From Coix lacryma-jobi var. lacryma-jobi (taxonomy: Eukaryota; Streptophyta; Magnoliopsida; Poales; Poaceae): a stretch of 64,000 bases of DNA. The notes beneath the pieces are model-generated. The model was given only the letters and a program-made list of their open reading frames with translations. It searched no databases and was not told the DNA's origin. Positions 33,012 to 43,007 of the stretch are shown here, one piece after another. Positions within the stretch are counted from its first letter, which is position 1; the number at the start of each line of letters is the position of its first letter. The stretch lies in contig CM019826.1 of the NCBI GenBank assembly GCA_009763385.1, positions 59,083,127 to 59,147,126 on the forward strand. Direction: 5' to 3'. The position numbers and the translations under genes are program-made.

Positions 33012-33186
33012 CCTTGTGAATAACCGCAGCGGGCATCGTAAAGGCCCGTTGCGGTAATGCCTATTAACCGCAGCGGGCATTATTAGGGCCCGCTTTGGTT
33101 AATGATTAACCGCAACGGGCACTTACGATGCCCGCTGTGGTTAATATTTACCGCAGCGGGCCCTAATAATGCCCGCTGCGGTTAAT
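33012..33186. promoter_or_regulatory. Internal array of subterminal-type repeats before the second CACTA gene
   Basis: Seven to eight copies of TAACCGCAGCGGGC or its complement GCCCGCTGCGGTTA in alternating orientation, spaced by 6-12 bp. They are the same unit as the left subterminal repeats at 28600-28800. A TATA-like TATAAAAG lies directly downstream at about 33194-33201, so the array looks like a second promoter. Confidence 0.75.
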
Positions 33187-33194
33187 TGGACCCT

Positions 33195-33640
33195 ATAAAA
33201 GCTCAACCTAATGGCCAAAGTGGCCAAGTCCTTCACTTGGTTTGCTCTGACCCCAAAGGGCTGCCCAAATTCTCCCGGCCTGCCGCCGTCGCCATTGTCG
33301 ACCGTCCTCCTCTCCTCCATGCCCGTCCTCCTCCGCTCTACGCCCGTCCTCCTCCGGACTATGCCGCCGGAGCCCTCCTCCACTCTCTGCACCCATCCTC
33401 CTGCGCGCCGGGCCGTGCCCTAGCTGTTGGAGCCGGAGCCGGAGCCCTTGCCCAACGGCGCCGCGGCCACCGACCACGCAGCCGCTTCCCCGTCACTGCC
33501 TCCGACCGCGAGGCGGAGGCCCTTCCCCACCGCCACCGTAGCCTCTGACCGCGAGGCGGAGGCCCTTCCCCACCGCCATCGCAGCCTCCGACTGCAAGGA
33601 CAAGGCTCTTCCCCACCGTGGTCATCTACATCATCACAGG
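33195..33640 (+). other. Probable 5' exon of the second CACTA gene
   Basis: GC- and Pro/Ala-codon-rich stretch after the TATA-like box, ending in a strong splice donor (ATCACAG|GTAAGTCC near 33640). It contains a direct duplication of about 43 bp (units near 33500 and 33543 with GACCGCGAGGCGGAGG). No single clean frame spans it, so it may be 5' leader. Confidence 0.5.
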
Positions 33641-34622
33641 TAAGTCCACCTCCATCTACTTCTCCTTCCCCACAGAATGTATATACTCTGATCACAAAGG
33701 AGATGACACTTCATTGATCACTCTATAGTTTTTTTGCCATGGATGAGAATGAGATTACTAGTCATATTTAGCTCCTATTCTTATTTTGTACCTATATCAT
33801 CTAGCTAAGAAACACCTCTTGTATTGGTTTTATCAGTTTGCATGCATGTGTCTTGATTGGAATGGAGTAGGCCAGTATTACTATCACTATTTTTAGAGAG
33901 TTTAGAGTAGGTCAGTTTTCACTATTTAAATTCTGATTGGAATGGAGTACACTAAGGCTCTATTTTTGTGTTCTTTGTCTCATGCCACATCTCCTGTAGA
34001 GTATATGGCAATAGGTTAACTATGAATCAAAGTTCAGTTATTCCTTGATCTATGACACAAATCATTAATAAGAAACACCTCTTGTTGGTCCAGCTCCTAC
34101 TTCTCAGTTGTAACAATGGAGAAGCAGCCTCATGGGTGGCTTTATTTCTGACATTAGTCACTGATATATCAGCTTTGTTATACTGCATTTCGTGCAGAAC
34201 TATTTCCTGTACTCTCTATCATTATGAGCCGTGAAGATAACTTCATCAGAACTTGATCTCTTAAATTTAGACTTTGGTATATAATTCAGATGTCTGCATT
34301 TCTGACATTAGCAGAGTATATAATTCAAACTTTGGTTGTCTGCATTTCTGAAAGTGATATGATCTATGGTTCTATCATTTCCTATGGTGCCCTATACTAC
34401 TACTCTATCCTTATATATGATTATTCAGTTAATTTGGAGTATGCTAAGGCTTTGAAAAATTCTATAAAACCCTCCTTTGGAGTATGCTAAGGCTTTGAAA
34501 ACAATCTATATAATTTGAATATAAGTTTCAGACTTATATTCATTATGAAAACATTCTGCAGAACTAGGAAAGATGGTTGTCTAGTTGGACACTTCAATCA
34601 CTCACCTACTGACATGCCATTC
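33641..34622 (+). other. CACTA intron, left part
   Basis: AT-rich, without a gene. Short direct repeats are present, such as TCTGCATTTCTGA near 34292 and 34342 and GGAGTATGCTAAGGC near 34436 and 34479. The last five bases, CATTC (34618-34622), are the target duplication of E4. The intron resumes at 54545. Confidence 0.6.
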
Positions 34623-35062
34623 TGCGGATACATGGGTGTATGCCGGGTCTCTGAGTGTTGAGTGATTGTCAACTGGGATGATGCACATGTTCTTTGGCTT
34701 GTGTTGTGCAGGTGTCGAGCCCGGATACAGTGATCGACGGCGAGGTGAAGGTCAAGTTGAGACGTGCCGTGCTGACGGACCGGGTGCGGTGAAGGATGGG
34801 CGTGCCGTGCGGCGGACGTGCCATGCCGAGGTACCGAGCGGTGAAGGGCGGACGTGAGGCTTCGACTGAGGGACCAGAGGCCCGAGGATCAGCTGTGGTG
34901 GCTGGCAGCCTGTGACGACGACAAGTGAAGAAATGCGGTCATGTGTTGCCTGAGTCGTAGACTCGGGGACACGTGTCGGTGGACGGGGTGCACGGGAGGT
35001 GCATCCCATCTACGACGTCGGTTTGGTGGTAGAGCCAGGGAAAAACCATCGGATGGACGGTT

Positions 35063-35287
35063 TCCAGGTTTGGGCCTCAAAACCTGGGCGTGGAGGGTTT
35101 CCGAGTTTGGCCACAAAACTCGGGCTGAGGACGGTTTCCAGGTTTGGGCCTCAAAACCTGGGCGCTGAGGGTTTGCTGAGTTTGGCCTCAAAACTCAGAA
35201 GCTGGTGGGCTGGTTTCCCGGTTTGGGCCTCAAAACCGGGGGTTGGCTGGAAAAGGCTGGTTTCCCGGTTTGGGCCACAAAACCGGG
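35063..35287 (+). repeat. Stem-loop array in E4 LTR
   Basis: Six stem-loops in order: CCAGGTTT/AAACCTGG, CCGAGTTT/AAACTCGG, CCAGGTTT/AAACCTGG, CTGAGTTT/AAACTCAG, CCCGGTTT/AAACCGGG twice. All have loop cores of the type GGGCCTCA or GGCCACA. Confidence 0.8.
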
Positions 35288-38200
35288 GGTGCAGAGCGAG
35301 GGCGGCACGTGGCGGCGATCCGGAGGTTGCGTCGAGGCAACGCTTCGAATTGTGCGGGCGTGGCCGTCGGATACACCTACTGTGACACTCTAGTGTCAAG
35401 CACTGCATTAGGCACTGCAATTAGATACTAAGAAAGCATAAGCAATGCATTGCATCATTTCATGTGCATGAGAGTGCTTTTGTCTTTTGTTTATTTATTT
35501 GAATTTGGATTTATATTGGACTTGATGATTTAAATGGATTTCTGTTTTGGCAAAGAGTTTTATAAGATAGAGAACATTGAGTAGAGTGCTTTTCATGTTG
35601 GAGTTTGGACCTAGTTCAAAATAGTTTGTTAAATAAAAATAGGTCAAACAAAATGGTTCATATTTCAAAATTGGCTTTGTTTATGTGGAGGATTTAAAAA
35701 TGGTTTTTAGAAAAAGTGTCCTATTTGAAAGTTGTAGAGAAAATTATTTTGAGCAACTTTTGTATTTGGGTCAAAACCTAGTTTGGAGTTTTTGAAACTG
35801 TTTTTGAGTGGTCAAACTTTGAAAAGAATTTGGAAAAAGAAAAAGGAAAACGATTTTTCCCGGCGCCAACCCTTCTGGCCCATCCGGCCTTTCGGCCCAG
35901 CTCCGCAGCGCTAGCCCAGCTCCGCTCGCCCGCGCTAGCGCCAGCCCAGCTCCGCTCGCCCGCGCCAGCGCCGGCCCAGCACTCGCCGCTCGCCCACGCG
36001 CGCGCCCGCCCGCGCACGGCGCGCCGGCTGCCTGACACGGCCGCGCCGTACGCCGGCCAAATCGCCGCGTGGCGGCTTGCCTCTGCCGCGTGGCGCCTTA
36101 AACCCTGCGCCAAATCTGCCTCCGCCACTCCCCGCTCGATCCTCGCCTCCCCGATCACGCAAGCGATCGCGCTCGCCCACTCCCGCGCGGTCTTGCCTGT
36201 CGCGCCGCCTCGCCGACCGCGCCGCGCTGCCGCGACGTCCCGTCGCCGGCCCCGCCACCACCACTGGCCGGCCAAGGCCCCCGGCCAAGACCACGAGCAC
36301 CCTTCGCCCTCTCTCCCAACCGCACACACTCTTCCACTCTCGCCCACACTCTCCTCACCCACGAACGCGAGCCGAGAGCACTGCTCGCTCTCGCCGCGAC
36401 CACCGCCGCAACCACCCCTCTCCGTTCCGACCACCACCCTCCATCACCGACCGATTCCTTCCGCACGCCGCTCCGCCTACGCCGTGCACACGCCGTGCGC
36501 ACGTCATCATCCCCGACCGAGCCCCGACGCCGCCGGAGGACGTAGCGCCTCCTTCGGTCCGTCAGTCGCCACCGCCGAGCCGCAACGCCGTTCTTCCCCA
36601 ACCCGAGCTCCACCGACTCCCCTTCTTCATTCTCGAGCTTCACCGAGCCAAGGCAAGGTGAGAATGCCAACAAACCTTAACGCTACCGCCTCCCATCTCC
36701 CTCTTCTTCCCCGGCCGAGCGCCATGGCCGTCCGCCGCGGCCATGCACGAGGTCAAGCTTCCCTGGAGCCAATCAAGCCAAACCAACCCCGTAGTCTTGC
36801 TCCCTAGGGTTCACTCGAGCTAGTGCATCTCCCAATTTCACCGGCGACCGCCGGACACGGCCTCGCCGAGCCCCGCCACCATCCGCCATGGCCGCTCGCG
36901 TGGCCAAGCTTCCTCGGAGCTTCCCGAACCAAGCCGAGCCCTCCGATAGCCTCCCTAGGGCTCGAGTAAGCCTATGCCTGCCTCGATTTCACCAGCGACC
37001 GCCGGAAACGGCGTAGCCGTGCGTCGCCGCCTCCGTCGTCCGCCACCGCTCGCCGCCGGCACGCTTCGGTCACCCTCTGGCCAAGCCGACCCCACCGCTG
37101 GATGCGCCTCGTCGAGCCGAATCTATCGAGCCTAGCCTCACCGCAGGCGACCTCACCGTCGACGAGCTTTCGCCGGTCAACCTTTCTCCCCTGTTTCCTC
37201 TCTCTGACGGGTGGGTCCCATTGACCCATGGACCCTGCGCGTCAGTCTCTCGTTGGTCCATGGACCGGGTGCACGCAGTGAGCCGGGATGAATTCAAATG
37301 TTTTTCTTTTTACTTTTATTTTCCAGAGATGCTTGTTATTTTTGTGTAGCACATTTTACAAATCCAAATGGAGTAATTTCGGTTTTGTTGGCTTGTTTAT
37401 GAGTAGATCTATCATGGAAAAATATGAAAGTATTTTTGGTAGAAGTTTTTATTACTGTTTTTATTTAATTCAGTTTATGAGCTTTTGTTTAGATAAATGG
37501 TTGTATATGTTTTCTGGTTGAGATAATTCTTGGAAAATTTTGTGTAAGTTTATTATCATGTTTTACACCTGTGAAAAATATGTGATGCACTGTTTATGTG
37601 GAAAAAGTTTCTGTTATGGTTTAAAGTCTTGTTTAGCTGATTTCTTGGAAATAGGGTTAAGGTGTTTTATATGTCAAAATAAAATCTGGGAAAATTTGTG
37701 TAGTCTCTGTTCATGATGTTCAAACTAAGACAAATGTAAGCATGATCTGTTATGTGAAGAAATCTGGAGATGCTTTACAAATGTGCTTTTCTGTGTTTTC
37801 CTTTGGAAATTCATGTAAGAAATAGTATAATGTTTCTGTTCATGGAACTTTCTTGATAAGCATAAAATGTGAAGTAGAATCTGGGAAAAATATGAAGTTG
37901 AGTTTATCACCCTTTTCCAGAAGCGTTGTAGTTCAAATAGTTTAAATTGGGATAGATTTGTTTATTTTGTGTAGGCTTGTATGTTTATGCTCTGGCCACA
38001 ATTTCTCTACAGTAGGATGTGTATGAGTAGAAGAAGCCAGGAAAATTATGAAGTCTGCTGTTTAACACTTTTTGAATGAGGAGCTAGTTCAAAGCACCTT
38101 TTTGGGCAGTTTGCTTGTCATTTTTATATCTACAGTTCTGTATTTTATTTTTGGCTGAAATTTGTTCAGTGGAGTTCAGCAACTGTTGTTTACCTTCTGG

Positions 38201-38442
38201 AATTTTCGTAGATTTTTCTGAGTCCATAAAAGTACACTTGCAGTTCAAACCTAAGTTTCTTTTGAATTATTAAATAAGAAAAAGGTGAATAAATGAATTT
38301 TGTTTTATGAATTAAATAAGTATTTACCGCAATGTCAAAAGTGGTTCAACAAGTTGGGTTTGTTGGTTTGCAAGAATGCTCTTTTCATACCTCACATCTT
38401 GCACCCGCATTGGAATTATTTATTAATCGTCGCATGCAATAG

Positions 38443-38589
38443 GATCGACCCCTCCGGAGCCCGACCAGGAGCCAGAGACAAACGCCGAGCAGCAGATCCC
38501 GGAGCTCCAGCAAGCCAAGGAAGCCGACCCCGCCTGCGACACTAACTTGCCCGAGTGCCCCTCCCACGAGGCCTCGGTCTTCACCCAAG
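38443..38589 (+). CDS. LTR-encoded small protein, acidic exon (5' LTR copy of element B)
   Basis: 147 bp after an acceptor-like AATAG and before a GC-type splice donor, CAAG|GCAAGCC. Its frame encodes a Glu/Gln/Pro-rich acidic stretch and then LPECPSHEASVFTQ. The matching segment in LTR D (60833-60970) encodes LPECRDHRPSDFEQ in the same frame with the same splice phases at both ends. Leu, Pro and Phe codons differ only synonymously. The upstream exon and start codon are not identified. Function unknown. Confidence 0.5.
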
Positions 38590-39585
38590 GCAAGCCCCGG
38601 AGCATTCTAAGTCTCCTATTATTTACAATTAAATTACTTGAGTCCTTTTATATTGTGATGCATTAGGTTAGGAGTTGATTGAATCCTACTTGCTGCATTA
38701 TGATTCCTTGATTATTGATTATTACCCGCCTTGTTATCCTGTTACTTTTATAATGTACAATTGCTTAGCCTGCTTAATAAAAGTAGTTGTTAAGGATGTT
38801 TCCGTAATACCCTGATGGGTAGTTACCGGATCACGGTTGGCTATATTTGCTATCGTGGAAAAGAACCTGAGTAGTAACAAAATACGATCAATTGGAAGAC
38901 AAGACACAAGTTTGGAAACTTGGGGCAGTCCGTCCGTTGGATCGTGTAGGTTTGTATCGATGTTGGCCCTCGTTCATTTTTGAACGCGCCCTTTTACTTA
39001 GGGATATGTCGGTGCTGTAATCATCGACCCCAAAGCCGGTTAGAAGCTGTTCGGGCCGGTCTCAACCCGTGTCGTGCCCTCTAGTATGGAAATTGCGATC
39101 TGCCGCGTGAGGCCATCGCCAGGTTCCAATTGGGCGGTCCGTGCTGTGAGCCGCGACGATTACCACCACGAACAAGCATCGAGCGGTTGCCCAATGCATG
39201 GACCCGACGGGGAAAGTGTGGGCTGGTATTAAAGGTCTTTCACCAGCTGGTTTGGAATTCGATTCGAGTCGCCGTCTCCCACGGTTAGTGGGAAACTATG
39301 GCGAGCTTCACCACGATACAACTCCATGTGATGATTTAAGGTTCAACTAAAATGTGGATAAGTCAACTGGATATGGTTATATTATTGATTGGTAGGTTCA
39401 AGTGAGTGCTCTAGTACAGGTGAAAAACCTAGAATTAAGGAATAGGTCTAAAAATGACAGCTCATCATTATCATTAATTACCTCTTATCTAAAATTAAGC
39501 TTTTCGCAACTAAAGATCCCAGCTCCACCTCAAAAGCCTTGCATACCCTTGGAGTCTTTATTTTCAGTTGGACGGGTAAGTCTAG

Positions 39586-39607
39586 CTGAGTACATTCCCG
39601 TACTCAG
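39586..39607. other. Conserved hairpin before the terminal exon in the Gypsy LTR
   Basis: Stem CTGAGTAC with GTACTCAG and a six-base loop ATTCCC. The same stem is at about 50864-50885, and a shorter GAGTAC/GTACTC version is in LTR D (62044-62061). It follows GGGTAAGTCTAG, which is also a donor-like site. Confidence 0.5.
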
Positions 39608-39627
39608 GGTTTATCCCGTTGTTGTAG

Positions 39628-39692
39628 ATGGCCAGGTCTACTTCGGCTATTGTAAGCACTGCCTCTGCCCAGTGGAAGGTGATGAGGAGTAG
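39628..39692 (+). CDS. LTR-encoded small protein, terminal CxxC exon (5' LTR copy of element B)
   Basis: Follows the acceptor GTTGTTGTAG at 39627 and ends with TAG at 39690-39692. The frame encodes GQVYFGYCKHCLCPVEGDEE. LTR D has GQCFYGYCENCLYPVTGDD in the matching frame, so the CxxC pair and acidic end are conserved. Upstream of the acceptor D and B differ by about 4 bp, which breaks the unspliced frame. This supports a real exon border. A 1038-bp intron (38590-39627) is inferred. Confidence 0.5.
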
Positions 39693-40119
39693 GCCCAGGG
39701 CAGGGTCATCCAGAAGCTTCCCTTTTTCTTTTGCTGGTCTGAGACTGTTAGTGGCACATTATCTGAAAAAGGAGGAGTGAGTGTGTTGAGTGGATTTATC
39801 AAACAACGTTTTATCTGGACCACATGTGTAGTGGTCGTGTTTCAAACTATTTCAGCTTCCGCACTTTTAAACCCGGTATTGTAATAACTCCGTTTTAAAT
39901 TCCGCACTTTGATATTTTAAATTCGGTTTCATTTTCTCTATGTTGTATCTTTACGAATGTAATCCTTGAACGATGTGATCCTGTATGATGTATGGTGTTA
40001 GAAATCCTTCGAGATTTCTGGACTACCGGGGTTATATGGGTTCAAGTATGAGTCAAAGTCAGACGGATTTGGCTCAGATAATACTTGAGCTCTTATAATC
40101 AGGGCGGTTCCGCCACAGC

Positions 40120-40131
40120 TGGTATCAGAGC
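40120..40131 (+). other. Primer binding site of element B
   Basis: TGGTATCAGAGC, the canonical initiator tRNA-Met site, two bases after the LTR end. Confidence 0.93.
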
Positions 40132-40854
40132 ATGGTTCAAGTGATTACCTCCGTAGAGAGCTATTTTCGAACTAAAATGGGTATTTCAAAACTATTTTCA
40201 AAATTATTTTCGATTACTAAGTGTGCCCAGTCTCGTCCTTAAGCCCTATACTAGGATTCAGGTGGCTTAACTGCTAACTGGGTTCAGGGTTTTGCTTCAT
40301 GCTGGATCTTTATTTGCTGGTCCATTCTCGGGAAAAAGAGAATGCGTCGATCGTGAAAACATGCATAAAATGATTTTGTGAGATATGAGAGCATGACCGT
40401 CCAACCGTCGGTCTAGGTGAGAGTTCTTATACCAAGTATGTGCGAGCTCTACGCGAACACGTACGAGGGTATCAATGTTTTCAAGGGTGTTTTCTATGTT
40501 GGTGCATGGTGTTTAGTGTTGGCTTCTATGTATTTTGCGCATATTGGCCAATACTCAATTGTTTTAATCATTGGGAATTTCTTTGGGCTGAAATGAATCT
40601 TCTGCAGGTACACTAACTATGCGAACGAGTAGAACGTGTAGATAACGCATGAGAGATCGTTCTTGCCACCGACTAGAACGTTAGGACTTATGAGTCGTTA
40701 TTAGTGAGTGAGAACGTAAGTACGATCATGCATCATGTTTATATTCTTGCATTTACATTACCTCCCCTTAAATTAAAAGTTGTCTCCTTTCTATAAAATT
40801 TGCCAACTTAATATCCGTCTCACGAGAGTTCGAAACCCCTTTTTGTTTCTACAG
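40132..40854 (+). other. Leader of element B with likely intron
   Basis: No gene. A strong donor-like GAAC|GTAAGTACG at 40716 and a pyrimidine-rich acceptor TTTTTGTTTCTACAG ending at 40854 would define a 139-bp intron that places the next ATG at the first base of the following exon. Confidence 0.45.
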
Positions 40855-41886
40855 ATGGCCCGGACTAAGCTGACCGCTCGCAAGGCCACCGGAGGCAGAG
40901 GAGTTCCGCGTCACCGCTTGGCCACCAAGCTGACCCGGAAGACGTTCTTGTCGTACTTCGGCTTGCCGACCATCCTTTGGAGGATTCTGCAGGCCGTGGG
41001 CTATGAGGAAGGACAGGAGCCCAGGTACTCGTGGCAGAAGGAGATCTACGGGCAGGATTCCTTGGTCATGGTGGAGATCAAGGTCAAAGCCTTGCCTGCC
41101 AAGCCTCACTGGACAGGGTGGACAGAGATCACCAGAGGCACCTGTGCCAAAGATGGAGCCAACAGGGCAGCATATCTCGTGCTGAAGGACATCATCGCCC
41201 GCTTCCCTGCCGACCTAGCTAGCGCTATGGCAGGAGTGTTTCCCCGTGGATCCCTTTTTCCATTGCGCTGGAAGTAGACTTCAGAGTCAGTCTTGACAGG
41301 GAGCCCAGAGGAGAGGTTCTACTGTGAGACACCTGCGATGAGCGCCACTGGAGCTTTGCTAGGTGTATGTGAGAGTTTGGAGCGCACTCTTGGGAGCGTG
41401 TCCTTCACCCTCACAGCCACCTACCAGAGCAAGAGGAAGCTTCAGGAGGACTTTGACGCTGAGGTTGCTCGTCTGCAGGAGAGGATTCAGTAGGTCACTC
41501 TGGAGCGTGACGACGCCCGCACCACAGCAGCAGCACAGTCCACTGCCAGGATAGTTGCAGAGCAGATGTACCTGACCACCGCTCTTCAGAGGGATGAGGC
41601 CCGCACCGCGCTCGACCAGCTCAGAGAGGGAGCTCACCTGTTGATACAGCAGATCCACGGACAGCAGGCCTACGTCGACCAGCTCCACGAGGCCGTCCAT
41701 CAGATGTATCACGCCGCACAGGAGGCCGCCGCCCCAGCAGCTGCCAAGGTTCCCGCCGCCGAGGCCCAGGATCCCCAGGACGGAGAGGTCCTTGGTCCCG
41801 ATGCCCCACCAGAGGGGGATCACGCTGATGAGCCGATGGTCGACGCCGACGCAGAGGACACCGCATCCGCTGCTAGAGACCCCTGA
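40855..41886 (+). pseudogene. Extra ORF of element B with a histone H3-like N-terminal tail, two internal TAG codons
   Basis: Read from the ATG at 40855, the frame is open to 41886 (343 codons) apart from TAG at 41275-41277 and 41491-41493. The first residues, MARTKLTARKATGG, followed by PR, LATK and RK, track the histone H3 tail: the counterparts of K4, K9, K23 and K27 are kept, S10 is Ala, K14 is Arg, and there is one extra residue near position 15. Next comes a folded-looking segment of about 100 residues with KDGANRAAYLVLKDIIARF, loosely like the end of a double-stranded-RNA-binding fold. A Gln/Glu/Arg-rich coiled coil (about 190-285) and an Ala/Asp/Glu-rich acidic tail follow. It is neither a histone (no histone fold) nor gag. 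It lies between the primer binding site and gag. Function unknown. Confidence 0.75.
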
Positions 41887-42203
41887 GCGCTAGTTTGTTA
41901 GAGATCGTTTTCTTTTTGTATAGCTTGAGCTTGCTCGCTAAATGATGTAACACCCTACACATGTGCTAGTTTTATGTTTAAATGGTTGATGGCATGTAAG
42001 CTTTTGGACAAAGTCCGGACTCCGATCCGGCATCTTTTAGGGAAATCCGTCGTTTGCATGTCTAATTTCGAGCGATTGTTTTGTGATGTTGTATGGAAAT
42101 GAGTAATTATACTTGGTTGTGTGCTAAATTTTCGAATTATGTACAGCGCAGTATTTATTCATGATTGATGTAACATCACCTAATGATTGCTTATTAATGG
42201 GAT
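41887..42203 (+). other. Spacer between the extra ORF and gag of element B
   Basis: AT-rich, no gene. It ends in GGGATATGCAG directly before an ATG (42210), an acceptor-like context similar to that before the extra ORF. Confidence 0.5.
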
Positions 42204-43007
42204 ATGCAGATGCCGACACACACTCGCAGCCAGCGTGGGCAGGGGGCAGGACAGGAGGAGAATCTGCCACCTCCCCCACCGCCGCCGATGACGCCGGAAG
42301 CATTCTTTGGCCAGTTCTTGGGCAGCCAAAGGAATATGGAGGAAATGCAGAGGCACATGGAGGCCACCCTCCGCAATATCGCTAACAACACTGCACAGCA
42401 GCATCATCAACATCGAGGCCCGGAGCCCAACCAGTATAGCTCCTACCGTGACTTCTTGGACACTCGCCCTCTTGTGTTCAAGGAAGCCACCGAACCTCTT
42501 GAGGCTGATGAGTGGCTCAACTCCATCACTCAGAAGTTTCGTCTGCTTCGTCTGACGGAAGAGCTCAAGGCGGAGTACGCCGCCCACATGTTGGAAGGAC
42601 CCGCAGGTTTATGGCTGGCCCAGTACCGTGCATCCTTGCCTGCAAATGCACGTGTCACATGGGATTAGTTCTCTACCGCTATGCGCAAATACTACATCGC
42701 TAGTGGTCTGATGGAAATGAAGGTTGCAGAGTCCATGAGGTTGTCTCAGGGAACCAGATCTATGTCCGAGTACCTCCACAGCTTCAACAACCTAGCTCGC
42801 TACGCCCCAGACTTTGTGGATACTGAGGCCAAGAAGATCGCAAGCTTCAAACGTGGCATGAGTGCCGCCATGCTTTCCAAGATGGGCAACAGTCACCGCA
42901 CCACCTTCAGTGACTTCGTCAGTGACTGTCTAAATCAAGAGGCCAATGACATCCGGCTGGCGACAGAGACACGCCGTCGTGCGAGCGAAGGAGGTTCGTC
43001 TCAATAG
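42204..43007 (+). pseudogene. gag: Gypsy gag of element B, with in-frame TAG codons
   Basis: Frame starts MQMPTHTRSQRGQG (ATG at 42204 or 42210) with a poly-Pro stretch. The Retrotrans_gag domain follows (FLDTRPLVFKEATEPLEADEW, then TAMRKYYIASGLMEMKVAESM, then SMSEYLHSFNNLARYAP). It is interrupted by TAG at 42666-42668 and 43005-43007, with the frame continuing unchanged after each. The CCHC knuckle CYNCGQTGHLSRQC (about 43201-43245) belongs to the next open piece. Gag and pol are one continuous frame in this element. Confidence 0.88.

Larger units (their letters stand above)
35381..40117 (+). repeat. 5' LTR of element B (4737 bp)
   Basis: Begins TGTGACACTCTAGTG and ends CCGCCACA. It has an AT-rich start, a very GC-rich block (about 35870-37260) whose long open frames I take as compositional, an AT-rich middle, and a conserved end with a small two-exon coding unit (own entries). 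A possible strong splice donor GCAAG|GTGAG lies at 36657/36658. Confidence 0.93.

Noticed and set aside
35830..36807. Long Ala/Pro/Arg/Ser-rich open frames in the GC-rich part of the B LTRs (also 47119-48085 and on the other strand)
   Set aside because: Several frames on both strands are open at once, the residues follow base composition, and indels between the two LTRs change the frames. I treat them as compositional.
40855..41277. A captured host histone H3 gene
   Set aside because: Only the tail resembles H3; no histone fold follows, and the frame continues into a coiled coil. The position before gag and the shared frame over 1 kb fit an element-encoded ORF.
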